From the NCBI GenBank assembly GCA_011742915.1, contig JAAQTN010000008.1:1-64000 (forward strand): 64,000 bases of DNA. Direction: 5' to 3'. The DNA is from Billgrantia desiderata. GTDB taxonomy: Bacteria; Pseudomonadota; Gammaproteobacteria; Pseudomonadales; Halomonadaceae. Shown here piece after piece: positions 23,962-34,262 of the stretch (position 1 is its first letter; each line of letters starts with the position of its first letter). Under the pieces are notes generated by a model that saw nothing but the letters and a program-made list of their open reading frames with translations, ran no database searches and was not told where the DNA came from. The translations under genes and the position numbers were made by a program.

Positions 23962-26127
23962 ATGTTGCGCTATCCGCTGCGACTGAAGCTGGGGGCGGTG
24001 GCGGCCTTGCTGTTCTTCGCTGCCGCTTTGGTAGTCGTAGGGTTGGCGGCATGGCGTCAGGAGGAGTTGCATCAGAGCGTCATCGGCGATGCCGCCTGGC
24101 ATGCCTACAAGCTCGATCGCGACATCATCCAGCTGCGCAGCGATCTGGTGCAGCAGGTCGGCAGCGCCCGCTCGCTGGATGCCCTGCGGCTGCGCTTCGA
24201 GCTGATCTACAGCCGGGTAAACCTGCTGCAGCGTGGCGATGTCAATCAGTTGCTGCAGCAGATCCCGGTGGCCAAGCGGCTGCTGCCGGACCTCGTCGTG
24301 CTCATGACCGACATCGACAGCCTGCTCGACGAAATCGACCAGTTGGGGCAGGGAGAGCGCTGGGTGTTGTCCGACCGGCTGGAGCGGGTCGGGGGACTGA
24401 CCGAGCAGCTGATCATCGCCGTCAATGGCCACCTCGCCGAAGCGGCCACCCGCGACCGGGAGGCGCTGCAGACGCTGTATGCGCTGTTGCTGGCGCTGAT
24501 CATGGCCATGAGTCTGGCGGCGCTGATGGTGGTGGTGTTTCTGGTGCGGGAGGCGCGCGACAATGCCGAGGCCCGGCGTTCTCTGGAGTCGCTGAGCCGC
24601 GAACTGCAAGCCACCGCGCATCGTGCCGAGGCTGCCAGTCAGGCCAAATCGGAGTTTCTGGCCACCGTGAGCCATGAGATTCGTACGCCGTTGAACGGCG
24701 TCATCGGCATGAGCGATCTGCTCATGGACCAGCCGATCGATCCGAAATCGCGAGAGTACGCCCGCACCCTGCATGTCAGCGCCGCACGGCTGCTGGAACT
24801 GATCAACGACATACTCGACTTCTCCAAGATCGAATCGGGCAAGCTGGAGCTCGAACGGCGCCCGATTCGCCTGACCACGCTGATCGGCGAGGCCTGCCGG
24901 CTGTTCGGACCGCACGCCGAAGCCAAGGGGCTCAAGCTCACGACGGCGGTGTCCTCGGCGCTGCCTGAGCACGTGATGGGCGATCCGGCCCGGCTGCGCC
25001 AGGTGCTGCTCAATCTGCTCTCCAACGCCATCAAGTTCACCGAACACGGTGAGGTCTGCGTCGAGGCGGCACTGAGCGAACAGGGGGAACTGGTGCTCGC
25101 CGTGAGGGATACGGGCCCCGGGGTCGCGCCGGAGAAGCAGGACTGGCTTTTCGAACCCTTTCGACAGGCAGACGCCTCGACCGCCAGGCGCTACGGCGGT
25201 ACCGGACTGGGCCTCGCCATCTGCCGTCGCCTGACGGAAGCCATGGGCGGCAGAATCGGGGTCGACAGCGCCCCCGGCCAGGGCAGCCGTTTCTGGGTCG
25301 TTCTGCCGCTGGAAACGGTGGTTTCCAGCGAACCTGAGTCACCGGTGTTCCAACCGATTCTGGAACCTGCTGCTGGCGGGAAGGTGCTGCTGGTCGAAGA
25401 CAACCCGGTCAACCAGCAGGTGGCTGTGGCGATGCTGGAACGCCACGGCTGTACGGTCAGCGTTGCAGACAGCGGCGAAAAAGCCTTGGAAATGGCTGGC
25501 CGTGAGCGCTTCGACATGATCTTCATGGACGTGCAGATGCCCGGCATGGACGGTCTGGAAACGACTCGTCGCCTGCGCTCGAGGGAAGGCTGGCTTGCCG
25601 AAGTGCCCATCGTGGCGATGACGGCAGGGGGGCCGGGAGCCGAGCGCGAGCGCTGCCTCACGGTCGGCATGAGCGGCTATCTCGCGAAGCCGCTGCGACG
25701 CGCTGAGCTGGCAGCGGCGCTGCGCCAGGGTCTGTCCGGGAAGGAGCAGGTCGAGGGTGTGGAAGAGCGCGCGAGTGCCGACATGCTGGATGAAGGGGTA
25801 CTCAGGGAGTTGCGCGAGTCGCTGGGGCTGGAGGCGCTGGCCGCCTTGCTTGCGGTGCACCGCGAGCAATTGCAGCAGCATACCGAGAGCCTGGAGCAGG
25901 CATTCGAGCAGGGGGATCTGGCGGCACTTGCCGCGCGTGCACACCGGCTCAAGGGGGAGTCGGGCAGTCTCGGCGGGCGCAGGCTTGCCGACTCGGCACG
26001 GCGCCTCGAACTTGCCGCGCGCGATGAGCGGCATGACGAGGCAGCCGTCGAGCTTCGGGTCCTGCAGGCCAGCATCCCCGTCACCCTAGAGGCGCTGGAG
26101 AGCTGGCTGAGTGCCTGCCAAGACTGA
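23962..26127 (+). CDS. Hybrid sensor histidine kinase with receiver and Hpt domains
   Basis: This 721-residue protein has two membrane helices (about 9-31 and 172-196) bracketing a helical periplasmic sensor. A HisKA domain follows with phospho-acceptor H238 in [10 protein letters not shown]. The HATPase domain has [16 protein letters not shown] and GTGLGLAI. A receiver has D523 in [11 protein letters not shown], and a C-terminal Hpt domain has H661 in [10 protein letters not shown]. It is a complete phosphorelay in one chain. It probably forms an operon with the small periplasmic protein upstream. The final response regulator is not next to it. Confidence 0.92.
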   Translation: MLRYPLRLKLGAVAALLFFAAALVVVGLAAWRQEELHQSVIGDAAWHAYKLDRDIIQLRSDLVQQVGSARSLDALRLRFELIYSRVNLLQRGDVNQLLQQIPVAKRLLPDLVVLMTDIDSLLDEIDQLGQGERWVLSDRLERVGGLTEQLIIAVNGHLAEAATRDREALQTLYALLLALIMAMSLAALMVVVFLVREARDNAEARRSLESLSRELQATAHRAEAASQAKSEFLATVSHEIRTPLNGVIGMSDLLMDQPIDPKSREYARTLHVSAARLLELINDILDFSKIESGKLELERRPIRLTTLIGEACRLFGPHAEAKGLKLTTAVSSALPEHVMGDPARLRQVLLNLLSNAIKFTEHGEVCVEAALSEQGELVLAVRDTGPGVAPEKQDWLFEPFRQADASTARRYGGTGLGLAICRRLTEAMGGRIGVDSAPGQGSRFWVVLPLETVVSSEPESPVFQPILEPAAGGKVLLVEDNPVNQQVAVAMLERHGCTVSVADSGEKALEMAGRERFDMIFMDVQMPGMDGLETTRRLRSREGWLAEVPIVAMTAGGPGAERERCLTVGMSGYLAKPLRRAELAAALRQGLSGKEQVEGVEERASADMLDEGVLRELRESLGLEALAALLAVHREQLQQHTESLEQAFEQGDLAALAARAHRLKGESGSLGGRRLADSARRLELAARDERHDEAAVELRVLQASIPVTLEALESWLSACQD

Positions 26128-26151
26128 TGCGGCGTCTTTCGATACCGGGCG

Positions 26152-27402
26152 TCAGGCTTCGGGCTCGATGCGATAGAGCCCGCCGTCGCTCTCGTCGGTA
26201 AGCACGTAGAGCAGACCGTCGGGGCCCTGGCGCACGTCGCGAATACGACCCAGCTCGTTCTCCAGCAGGATCTCTTCATGGGCGATGGCTTCGCCATCCA
26301 GCACCACGCGATGGAGGCGTTCGGCGTAGAGCGCCCCGATGAAGAGGTTGCCCTGCCAGCCCGGGAACTCGTCCCCGGTGTAGAACGTCAGCCCCGAGGG
26401 CGCCAGGGTGTCTTCCCACACGTGTACCGGCGGCTTGACGCCGGGCGCCACCTCGCCGATGCCGATGAACTCGTCGGTGTCGTATTCCCGTCCGAAGGAG
26501 ACCTGAGGCCAGCCGTGGTTGCTGCCGGCCTCGGCGACGTAGAGCTGCTCGCCGCCACCGGAAGGGCCATGGTCGATGGCCCACAGCTCGCCGGTTTCGG
26601 GGTGCAGTGCCAGCCCCTGATTGTTGCGGTGGCCGTAGGAGAAGATCTCGGGACGCAGGTTGCCCGGCTCCGCCTCGATGAAGGGATTGCCTTCGAAGGC
26701 GCCGCCGTCCTCGTGCAGGCGAATGATCGAGCCACCCGGATCGGTGAGATCCTGGGAGGGGTAGCGAATGCCGCGGTCGCCGATGGAGAACATCACGCTG
26801 CCGTCGCCGGGAAAGACGATACGCGAACCGTAGTGACGGCCGGGCGCGGTGCGCGGCACCTGGGCATAGATGGTCTCGAGGTCGGTCAGCTCGCTGCCGT
26901 CGTCGCTCAGGCGGGCGCGGGCCAGCGCCGTGCCGGTGCCGTACTCGTCGTCGCCCATGACCGAGTCGTCGTCGCCGGGGCTGGAGTAGGTGAAGTAGAT
27001 CCAGCCGTTGTTCTCGTAATCGGGATGCACGACGACATCCAGCAGGCCGCCCTGGTTGCCACCTTCGGGAGCGGTCTGCTGATCCTCTTCGGCATCGATC
27101 TTGGGCAGGTTGCCGACCTCGGTCACCTCGTCGCCATCGACTAGGTACAGGCGGCCCGGACGCGCGGTGATCAGCATCCGCTCGTCTGGCAGCCAGGCGA
27201 CGGCCCAGGGGTGTTCGATACCGCCCACCACCTGAGTCACGGTCAGGGTGGCTTCTTCGCTCTCCACGCCGGAGGCCACCTCTTCATTGGTGACCTGGAC
27301 GTCGGCGTGGGCGAGTCCGGCGAATGCCATGCCGCCGGTTACGGCGAGGGCGAGCGGGGTGCGTGTAAAGTGCGGATGAGAAGGGGATCCGTATAGCTTC
27401 AT
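26152..27402 (-). CDS. PQQ-dependent soluble aldose/sugar dehydrogenase (GSDH family)
   Basis: This 416-residue exported protein has a signal peptide (ending near GLAHAD, about residue 34) and the six-bladed beta-propeller of soluble PQQ glucose/aldose dehydrogenases. Family stretches are HPWAVAWLPDERMLIT, GGLLDVVVHPDYENNGWIYFTYS, YGHRNNQGLALHPETGELW and DHGPSGGGEQL. The enzyme oxidises aldoses in the periplasm with PQQ. It is transcribed away from pqqA, fitting a PQQ island. The start at 27402 follows AAGGAG. A longer upstream reading has no signal character. Confidence 0.9.
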   Translation of the reverse strand: MKLYGSPSHPHFTRTPLALAVTGGMAFAGLAHADVQVTNEEVASGVESEEATLTVTQVVGGIEHPWAVAWLPDERMLITARPGRLYLVDGDEVTEVGNLPKIDAEEDQQTAPEGGNQGGLLDVVVHPDYENNGWIYFTYSSPGDDDSVMGDDEYGTGTALARARLSDDGSELTDLETIYAQVPRTAPGRHYGSRIVFPGDGSVMFSIGDRGIRYPSQDLTDPGGSIIRLHEDGGAFEGNPFIEAEPGNLRPEIFSYGHRNNQGLALHPETGELWAIDHGPSGGGEQLYVAEAGSNHGWPQVSFGREYDTDEFIGIGEVAPGVKPPVHVWEDTLAPSGLTFYTGDEFPGWQGNLFIGALYAERLHRVVLDGEAIAHEEILLENELGRIRDVRQGPDGLLYVLTDESDGGLYRIEPEA

Positions 27403-27629
27403 GTCGCATTGCTCCTTGCAGGCGAGGGGAAGCGACGCCGTGAAGCGCCGATCCCTAGCCAGCGTAGGAAAACCCACCGGGCTCCTCAAGTTGGGAGCCG
27501 GGCCCAATGAAGGGGCGTTTCTCCCTCCAAAGTACCGTCTTGGCGAGACCTCACCAGTGCTTTACTGAGGTTGCCGTCGCCCATCGGCGCGGTGCCACTC
27601 GACACGACAACAACCTTGGAGGAACCGCC

Positions 27630-27701
27630 ATGTGGACCAAGCCCAGCTTTCGTGACCTGCGCCTCGGCTTCGAAGTCACCCTGTACATTGCCAACCGCTG
27701 A
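27630..27701 (+). CDS. pqqA: PQQ precursor peptide PqqA
   Basis: This 23-residue peptide starts [20 protein letters not shown] and matches PqqA. The glutamate and tyrosine that are cross-linked and become PQQ are E16 and Y20 in EVTLY. GGAGGA lies just upstream. It is processed by the PqqD/PqqE pair encoded downstream. A hairpin separates it from pqqB, which would allow the peptide to be made in excess. Confidence 0.95.
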   Translation: MWTKPSFRDLRLGFEVTLYIANR

Positions 27702-27712
27702 TCGATCGATGC

Positions 27713-27734
27713 CACGGGGCCGAGAGGTCCCGTG
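27713..27734 (+). other. Hairpin between pqqA and pqqB
   Basis: CACGGGGCC (27713-27721) pairs with GGTCCCGTG (27726-27734), a 9-bp stem with one G-T pair and a GAGA tetraloop, 12 bases after the pqqA stop. It has no U-tract. It may stabilise the short pqqA transcript and reduce readthrough. Confidence 0.55.
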
Positions 27735-27755
27735 TTTCAGCTTCAGGAGAGTGCC

Positions 27756-28685
27756 ATGCAGGTGCTGATACTCGGCTCGGCGGCGGGCGGTGGGTTCCCG
27801 CAGTGGAACTGCAACTGTCGCAACTGCCGCGACGTGCGTCTCGGCCAACCCGGCTTCGTGGCGAGAACCCAGTCGTCGATAGCGGTGAGCATGGACGGCG
27901 AGCGCTGGCTGCTGTGCAACGCCTCACCCGATATCCGCGCCCAGCTCGGCGCCTCGCCGGCGCTCTTTCCCAGGCGCGGCCTGCGTCACACCGGCATTGC
28001 CGAGGTGCTGCTGGTGGATGCGCAGATCGATCACGTGAGCGGGCTGCTGTCACTGCGTGAGGGGTGCCCGCTCGACGTCTGGTGCACGCCCAACGTGCAT
28101 GACGATCTCTCCAGCGGCTTTCCGCTGTTCCCCATGCTGCGCCACTGGAACGGTGGGCTCACCTGGCGCGAGATCCCGCTGGCAGGGGAGCGTGAGCGCT
28201 GCACCTTCCAGGTGCCGAGCTGCCCCGGGCTCGAGATCACCGCACTCTCGTTGAGCTCCAATGCGCCGCCTTATTCTCCGCGCCGCGGCGCACCGGCCAC
28301 CGGCGACAACCTGGGGCTGCTGCTGCGCGACACGCTGACGGGCGGCGTGCTGTTCTACGGACCGGGCCTGGGCGAGCCGAGCGAGGCGGCGCGGAAGTTG
28401 ATGCAGCAGGCCGACTGCGTGCTGGTGGACGGCACCCTGTGGCACGACGACGAGATGATACGCCTTGGCATCGGCCATGCCACCGGGCGCGACATGGGGC
28501 ATCTGGCGCTGGCCGGCGAAGCGGGCATGATCGCCGAGCTCGATGCGCTGCCGGAGACGACGCGGCGCATTCTGATTCATATCAACAACACCAATCCCGT
28601 GCTCGACGAGGCCTCTCCGGAACGCGCCGTGCTGAACCGGCGTGGCATCGAGGTGGCCCACGACGGCATGCAGCTCATCCTGTAG
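27756..28685 (+). CDS. pqqB: PQQ biosynthesis protein PqqB
   Basis: This 309-residue protein is a metallo-beta-lactamase-fold hydroxylase of PQQ synthesis. The start [21 protein letters not shown], the QSSIAVS and [13 protein letters not shown] stretches, the motif [11 protein letters not shown] and the late HINNTNP are typical of PqqB. It hydroxylates the Glu-Tyr intermediate in the cytoplasm. The ATG at 27756 is preceded by CAGGAGAG. An in-frame GTG 24 bases earlier is less likely. It is the second gene of pqqABCDE. Confidence 0.95.
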   Translation: MQVLILGSAAGGGFPQWNCNCRNCRDVRLGQPGFVARTQSSIAVSMDGERWLLCNASPDIRAQLGASPALFPRRGLRHTGIAEVLLVDAQIDHVSGLLSLREGCPLDVWCTPNVHDDLSSGFPLFPMLRHWNGGLTWREIPLAGERERCTFQVPSCPGLEITALSLSSNAPPYSPRRGAPATGDNLGLLLRDTLTGGVLFYGPGLGEPSEAARKLMQQADCVLVDGTLWHDDEMIRLGIGHATGRDMGHLALAGEAGMIAELDALPETTRRILIHINNTNPVLDEASPERAVLNRRGIEVAHDGMQLIL

Positions 28686-28754
28686 CCGCTGGAAGAGTCG
28701 TCCCACGTCACAGACGACGACAAGACAAAACAGAACAACAAAGAGGGGCTCGCC

Positions 28755-29522
28755 ATGAACGCCGTGCAAATATCGCCGACCACCGCACTCTCGCCCGAGG
28801 CCTTTCGTGAGGCCCTGATGGCCAAGGGTGCCTACTACCACATCCATCATCCTTATCAGATCGACATGGCAGAAGGGCGTGCCACGCCGGAGCAGATCCG
28901 TGGCTGGGTGGCCAACCGCTTCTATTACCAGGTGATGATCCCGCAGAAGGACGCCGCGCTGCTGGCCAACTGCCCGGATGCCGACACCCGGCGGCGCTGG
29001 ATTCAGCGCCTGCTCGACCATGACGGACGCGATGAAGACGCCGGCGGCATCGAGGCCTGGCTGACCCTGGGCGAAGCCGTGGGCCTCTCCCGCGACGAGC
29101 TGTGGTCGCAGCAGCACGTGTTGCCCGGCGTGCGCTTCGCGGTGGATGCCTACGTCAATTTCGTGCGCCGGGCGAGCTGGCAGGAGGGGGCGATCTCTTC
29201 GCTCACCGAGCTGTTCGCCCCTCTGGCGCACCAGAGTCGCCTCGATACCTGGCCGGGTCACTACCCCTGGATCGACGAGGCCGGCTACGGCTACTTCCGC
29301 AAGCGCCTGAAGGAGGCGCGCCGTGACGTCGAGCATGGCCTGGAGGTGGCGCTCACGGTGTGCACCACCGTGGAAACCCAGCAGCGCACGCTGGAGATTC
29401 TGCAGTTCAAGCTCGACGTGCTGTGGAGCATGCTCGACGCCATGACCCTGGCCTATCAGCTTGGCCGTCCGCCCTACCACAGCGTGACCGAGCGGGCCGT
29501 GTTCCATCGGGGGTTGGCATGA
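28755..29522 (+). CDS. pqqC: Pyrroloquinoline-quinone synthase PqqC
   Basis: This 255-residue all-helical enzyme carries out the final ring closure and oxidation of PQQ synthesis without metal or cofactor. Characteristic stretches are [48 protein letters not shown] and [17 protein letters not shown]. Its TGA overlaps the ATG of pqqD (ATGA), so the two are translationally coupled. Length and motifs agree with the family. Confidence 0.96.
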   Translation: MNAVQISPTTALSPEAFREALMAKGAYYHIHHPYQIDMAEGRATPEQIRGWVANRFYYQVMIPQKDAALLANCPDADTRRRWIQRLLDHDGRDEDAGGIEAWLTLGEAVGLSRDELWSQQHVLPGVRFAVDAYVNFVRRASWQEGAISSLTELFAPLAHQSRLDTWPGHYPWIDEAGYGYFRKRLKEARRDVEHGLEVALTVCTTVETQQRTLEILQFKLDVLWSMLDAMTLAYQLGRPPYHSVTERAVFHRGLA

Positions 29523-29791
29523 GCCCGGAGGTGGCTCCGGCGCTGCGCCGCGGCTGGCGGCTGCAGTGGGAGCCCGCTCAGCAGCGTCACGTGCTGCTCT
29601 ACCCCGAGGGCATGGTGCAGCTCAACGAGAGTGCCGGCGCCATCTTGGCGCTGGTCGATGGTCGGCGCCATGAGGAGGACATCGTGGCCGAGCTGGAGGC
29701 GCAGTTCCCCGGTGCCGCGGAGATTGCCGACGACGTGGCGGCGTTTCTCGCCGAGGCCGGGCGCCAGGGCTGGCTGGAGGTGGGCCCATGA
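29519..29791 (+). CDS. pqqD: PQQ biosynthesis peptide chaperone PqqD
   Basis: This 90-residue winged-helix-like protein binds the PqqA peptide and presents it to PqqE. It contains the PqqD pattern of an N-terminal [20 protein letters not shown] stretch, then [16 protein letters not shown] and a helical C-terminus. It overlaps pqqC at its start and pqqE at its end by 4 bases each (ATGA), a tight operon. A longer in-frame reading begins within pqqC and was rejected. Confidence 0.94.
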   Translation: MSPEVAPALRRGWRLQWEPAQQRHVLLYPEGMVQLNESAGAILALVDGRRHEEDIVAELEAQFPGAAEIADDVAAFLAEAGRQGWLEVGP

Positions 29792-30927
29792 GCCATGCCG
29801 CGTCCCCGCAAGCGATCGACCCGCCCCTGTGGCTGCTGGCCGAGCTGACCTATCGCTGCCCGCTGCAGTGCCCCTACTGCTCCAACCCGCTCGACTTCGC
29901 CCGCTACCGTGACGAACTCGACACCGATGCCTGGATCGACGTGCTGCGCCAGGCGCGGGCCATGGGCGCCGTGCAGCTCGGTTTCTCCGGGGGCGAGCCG
30001 TTGGTGCGGCGCGATCTGGAGGTGCTGGTCGCCGAGGCGCGGCGGCTCGGTTTCTACACCAACCTGATCACTTCCGGGGTGGGGCTGGACGGTACCCGGA
30101 TCGAGGCGCTGCGCGAGGCGGGGCTGGATCACATCCAGATCAGCCTGCAGGCCGCGGATGACGAGCTGGCCGCCGCCGTGGCGGGCTCGGCCAAGGCCCA
30201 TGCCGCCAAGCTGGCCATGGCGAGGGCGGTCAAGGCGGCCGGCTATCCCATGGTGCTCAACGTGGTGCTGCATCGGCACAACATCGACGACACCGACCGG
30301 CTGATCGCCCTGTGCGACGAACTGGGGGCCGACGCCGTGGAGCTGGCCAGCTGTCAGTATTACGGCTGGGCCAAGCTCAACCGCGCCGGTCTGCTGCCGA
30401 GCCGTGCCCAGGTCGAGCGCGCCGAGGCGGTGACGCAGCGCTGGCGCGAGCGTCTCGCCGAGCGCGGGCGGGAGATGCGCCTGTTGTTCGTGGTACCCGA
30501 CTACTTTGCCGAGCGCCCCAAGGCGTGCATGGGCGGCTGGGGGGCGATCTTTCTCACCGTGGCGCCGGACGGCAGCGTGCTGCCGTGTCACAGCGCCCGC
30601 GAGCTGCCCATGGCCTTTCCCCATGTGCGCGACGGCTCGCTCGAAGAGATCTGGTACGCCAGCGAAGCGTTCAACCGCTTTCGCGGTGACGCCTGGATGC
30701 CCGAGCCCTGCGGCAGCTGCAGCGAGCGCCACCAGGACCACGGCGGCTGCCGCTGTCAGGCGTTCCTGCTCACCGGCGACCCGGCGGCCGCCGACCCGGT
30801 GTGCCGCAAGTCGCCCCGGCGCGAGCTGATCGACCGGGCCGTGGCCGAGGCCGCCGAGTCGGCCGGCGACATCGCGGCGCTGGTGCCGAGGCAGGCAAGG
30901 CATTCGCGCACCTTCTGGCGCGGCTGA
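29788..30927 (+). CDS. pqqE: PqqA peptide cyclase PqqE (radical SAM)
   Basis: This 379-residue enzyme has the radical SAM cluster C24-x3-C28-x2-C31 in CPLQCPYC, the SAM-binding GFSGGEPL, and a C-terminal SPASM-type cysteine-rich region ([26 protein letters not shown]) for auxiliary clusters. It forms the carbon-carbon bond between the Glu and Tyr of PqqA. Residues and length fit PqqE well. No pqqF-type protease is present in the window, so peptide processing must depend on an unlinked gene. Confidence 0.96.
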   Translation: MSHAASPQAIDPPLWLLAELTYRCPLQCPYCSNPLDFARYRDELDTDAWIDVLRQARAMGAVQLGFSGGEPLVRRDLEVLVAEARRLGFYTNLITSGVGLDGTRIEALREAGLDHIQISLQAADDELAAAVAGSAKAHAAKLAMARAVKAAGYPMVLNVVLHRHNIDDTDRLIALCDELGADAVELASCQYYGWAKLNRAGLLPSRAQVERAEAVTQRWRERLAERGREMRLLFVVPDYFAERPKACMGGWGAIFLTVAPDGSVLPCHSARELPMAFPHVRDGSLEEIWYASEAFNRFRGDAWMPEPCGSCSERHQDHGGCRCQAFLLTGDPAAADPVCRKSPRRELIDRAVAEAAESAGDIAALVPRQARHSRTFWRG

Positions 30928-31217
30928 GAGTACCCGACCAAGGGCGAAGGGCGCTGGGGCAGGCCGGCTCGTACCATGACGGTAATGCGCCCGCGCGAGG
31001 CGACGACATAACAAGAAACCGCTGATCTCGGCCGCGCCTCTTTGCCGGTCAGCGTCAAGGGAAGCGCTGGACAAATCGCCGAGCGAGGTGAAGCACAAGG
31101 CGCCCGGAGCACAGGAACCGGAGCATATGAGGTATATGTGAGGATTCCGCGCACCGCGCAACGCAGTGATTCGCTCGTGCAGGCATTTGTGCAGTGTTTC
31201 CCAAGCGGAGACCCGGT

Positions 31218-32381
31218 ATGGCATCCAATATCAACGAGCTGCGCAAGTTCGTGGCTCCGGAGATCATCTTCGGCGACGGTGCCCGGCGCGCCGTGGCCAA
31301 CTTCGTGGGCACCTTCGGCGCCGAGCGGGTGCTGCTGGTGTCGGACCCCGGCGTGGTGTTGGCCGGCTGGGTCGAGGAGGTGGAGGCGGATCTGGCGGAG
31401 CAGGGCATCTTCAGCCAGCGCTTCACCTCGGTCTCGCCCAACCCGCGGGCCGAGGAGGTCATGGCGGGGGCTATGGCGTACCGCGAGATGGGCGCCCAGG
31501 CCATCGTCGCCATCGGCGGCGGCAGCCCCATGGATTGCGCCAAGGGCATCGGTATCGTCGTCGCTCACGACGGCCACATCATCGACTTCGAGGGCGTCGA
31601 CACCCTGCGGGTGCCCATCCCGCCGCTGATCTTCGTGCCCACCACGGCGGGCACCTCGGCCGACATCTCCCAGTTCGCGATCATCTCCGACCAGCAGCGA
31701 CGCATGAAATTCTCCATCGTCAGCAAGTCGGTGGTACCGGACGTCTCGCTGATCGACCCCCAGGTCACCATGACCATGAGCCCCTTCCTCACGGCGTGCA
31801 CCGGCGTCGATGCCCTGGTGCATGCCATCGAGGCCTTCGTCTCCACCGGCAGCGGACCGCTCACCGATGCCCATGCCCTGGAGGCCATGCGCCTGATCAA
31901 TGGGCATCTGGTGGCGCTGGTACAGGCTCCCCACGACCTGGAACTGCGTTCCCAGGTCATGCTCGGCAGCATGCAGGCGGGGCTGGCGTTCTCCAACGCC
32001 ATACTCGGCGCCGTACATGCCATGTCGCACAGTCTCGGCGGCTTCCTCGACCTGCCCCATGGGCTGTGCAATTCACTGCTGCTCGAGCACGTGGTGGCCT
32101 ACAACTTCGAGGCCGCGCCGGAGCGCTTCACCCGCATTGCCGAGACCCTGGGCATCGACTGTCGCGGGTTGAACAGCACACAGGTCAAGGCGCGGCTGAT
32201 CGATCACCTGATCGAGTTGAAGCGGGCCGTGGGCCTGACGGGCAGCCTGGGCAGGCTCGGTGTCCACACCAGCGACGTGCCGTTCCTGGCCCGCCACGCA
32301 CTGGAGGACCCCTGCATCCTGACCAATCCGCGCCGCTCCAGCCCCCGCGACGTCCAGGTGGTGTACGAGGAGGCGATGTGA
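31218..32381 (+). CDS. ercA: Iron-containing alcohol dehydrogenase-like regulatory protein ErcA
   Basis: This 387-residue protein is an iron-type alcohol dehydrogenase homologue of the ErcA group linked to PQQ ethanol oxidation in Pseudomonas. It contains the nucleotide-binding GGGSPMDCAKG, the metal region DALVHAIEAFVS and the histidines of NAILGAVHAMSHSLGGFLDLPHG. In Pseudomonas aeruginosa ercA has a regulatory role and stands beside the sensor kinase gene ercS, as here. It follows pqqE after a 290-base gap in which I see no gene. I start at MASNINELRKF. An ATG 24 bases earlier is weaker. Confidence 0.87.
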   Translation: MASNINELRKFVAPEIIFGDGARRAVANFVGTFGAERVLLVSDPGVVLAGWVEEVEADLAEQGIFSQRFTSVSPNPRAEEVMAGAMAYREMGAQAIVAIGGGSPMDCAKGIGIVVAHDGHIIDFEGVDTLRVPIPPLIFVPTTAGTSADISQFAIISDQQRRMKFSIVSKSVVPDVSLIDPQVTMTMSPFLTACTGVDALVHAIEAFVSTGSGPLTDAHALEAMRLINGHLVALVQAPHDLELRSQVMLGSMQAGLAFSNAILGAVHAMSHSLGGFLDLPHGLCNSLLLEHVVAYNFEAAPERFTRIAETLGIDCRGLNSTQVKARLIDHLIELKRAVGLTGSLGRLGVHTSDVPFLARHALEDPCILTNPRRSSPRDVQVVYEEAM

Positions 32382-32403
32382 CGCGCCAAGCGACAGGTAG
32401 CCG

Positions 32404-34143
32404 ATGAAGAAGGCCGGCGACCCCGAGGGCTATTCGGTCAGTCAGCTGCTGGGCTTGGGTCAGCAGTCGGCGCGCAAGAGCTACTACCCCGAGCTGACGG
32501 CGCGCATGGCCGAGCTCGAGGCGGAGCGCAACCGCTACAAATGGCTGTTCGAGAACGCCCTGCACGGTATCTTCCAGGCCTCGCTGGGCGGACGCCTGCT
32601 GGCCGCCAATCCGGCGCTGGCGGCCATGCTCGGCGATGCCGACGTGGCCGCCACGCTGGCACGCTGCACGTCGCTGGAAGCGCTGTTCGCCGATGCCGAG
32701 GGACTCGACGAGGTCTCCCGCCTGCTGCACAGGCAGGGTCACCTGCAAGGCCATACCACCTGGCTGGCCGGCTGCGACGGCAGGCGGGTACCGGTGGCCC
32801 TGACCCTGCTGCGCAAGCCGGACCGGGGCGGCGAGATCCTGGTCGAGGGTTTCGTGGCCGACATCACCGAGCGCGAACGCGCGCGCCAGGAGCTGCTGGC
32901 GCTCAATGCGCGGCTCGAGGCTCGCGTGCGCGAGCGCACCCAGCGGCTCGAGCAGCTCAATGACGATCTGGCCGGCGAGGTGGCCGAACGCCGCCTGATC
33001 GAGGAGCAGCTGCGCGCCGCCCGTGACCTGGCCCAGGAGGCCAATCGCAGCAAGGACCGCTACCTGGCGGCAGCCAGCCACGACTTGTTGCAGCCGCTCA
33101 ATGCGGCCCGGCTGCTGGTTTCCACGCTGCGCGAGCGTGCCTTGGACGATGACGCGAGCCGCCTGGTCGACAGCATCCATCTCTCCCTCGAGGGCGCCGA
33201 GGAGCTGCTCACCGACCTGCTCGACATCGCCCGGCTCGACCAGGAGCGCATCCAGCCGCAGCGCGAGTGCTTTCCGCTCGCGCAGATGCTGTGCGGCCTG
33301 GTGGCCGAATATGCGCCGCGTGCCCAGCGCAAGGCGCTGCGCTTTCGCTGCGTGGAGAGCAGCCTGTACGTCGACAGTGACCACCGCCTGCTGGGGCGGG
33401 TGTTGCGCAACCTGCTCTCCAATGCCTGCCGCTACACCGACGCCGGCAGCGTACTGCTGGGCGTGCGGCGCCGCGGCGACGTCGTTTCCATCGAGGTGCA
33501 CGACAGTGGGCCGGGCATTCCGCCGGATCAGCTGCGGGCGATCTTCGAGGAGTATCACCAGCTCAACGCCGAGCGGGCGCGTAACCGGCAGGGGGTGGGG
33601 CTCGGGCTGGCCATCGTCGAGCGCATCTGCCAGCGGCTGGGGCTGGCGGTGTCGGTGACCTCCACCCTTGGGCGGGGCTCGAGCTTTGCCGTCCAGGTGC
33701 CGATCTGCCGCCCGGCGCCTGCCCAGGCTGCCTCGTCGGCCGCCGCTCAGCCGGACAGCCCGCTGACGGGGCGGCGCATGCTGGTGGTGGACAACGACAG
33801 CCGGATCCTGATGGGCATGCAGGCCCTGCTCGAGCAGTGGGGCATGCGGTGCGATACCGCCCACGATTTCGACGAAGTACAGGAGCAGCGGCTCGCGGCG
33901 CCCGACGTGCTGCTGGTGGACCTGCATCTCGATGCCGGAGAGACCGGCGACCGGCTGGTGGAGAAGCTGCGGCGGCACTGGCGGCAGCCGCAGCTGCCGG
34001 CGGTGGTGATCACCGCCGACCGCTCCGAGGCCTGGCGCCGCACCCTGGCGGAGTGCGGTATCCCGCTGCTGCACAAGCCGCTGCGACCCGGCAAGCTGCG
34101 TGCCGTGCTCAGTCAACTGATCGCGCGCCAAGAGAAGGGATGA
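32404..34143 (+). CDS. ercS: PAS-domain hybrid histidine kinase, ErcS-like
   Basis: This 579-residue soluble kinase has an N-terminal PAS domain (about residues 35-150, starting RYKWLFENALHGIFQAS), a coiled-coil linker, and HisKA with H226 in [12 protein letters not shown]. The HATPase has NLLSNACRYT, DSGPGIP and GVGLGLAI, and a C-terminal receiver has D506 in VLLVDLHLDAG. The [12 protein letters not shown] form of the H-box is shared with the kinase at 35437. It lies 22 bases after ercA, the same order as ercA-ercS in Pseudomonas. It has no membrane helix, so it senses a cytoplasmic cue. Confidence 0.85.
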   Translation: MKKAGDPEGYSVSQLLGLGQQSARKSYYPELTARMAELEAERNRYKWLFENALHGIFQASLGGRLLAANPALAAMLGDADVAATLARCTSLEALFADAEGLDEVSRLLHRQGHLQGHTTWLAGCDGRRVPVALTLLRKPDRGGEILVEGFVADITERERARQELLALNARLEARVRERTQRLEQLNDDLAGEVAERRLIEEQLRAARDLAQEANRSKDRYLAAASHDLLQPLNAARLLVSTLRERALDDDASRLVDSIHLSLEGAEELLTDLLDIARLDQERIQPQRECFPLAQMLCGLVAEYAPRAQRKALRFRCVESSLYVDSDHRLLGRVLRNLLSNACRYTDAGSVLLGVRRRGDVVSIEVHDSGPGIPPDQLRAIFEEYHQLNAERARNRQGVGLGLAIVERICQRLGLAVSVTSTLGRGSSFAVQVPICRPAPAQAASSAAAQPDSPLTGRRMLVVDNDSRILMGMQALLEQWGMRCDTAHDFDEVQEQRLAAPDVLLVDLHLDAGETGDRLVEKLRRHWRQPQLPAVVITADRSEAWRRTLAECGIPLLHKPLRPGKLRAVLSQLIARQEKG

Positions 34144-34262
34144 GCGAAGCTACAACCTTGGTCGTAGCCGTGTAAGCGTGCCCCGGCACTCAAGTCCTAT
34201 GTTGCTGCTTTGCATCAAGCCCTAGACTGAAAGCAGGATCCCTGTCTTGCTCGAGGAGTGCC

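Noticed and set aside
32185..34131. Minus-strand frame of 648 codons opposite the ErcS-like kinase
   Set aside because: It is antisense to a kinase gene with all catalytic motifs, and it shows no domain of its own.
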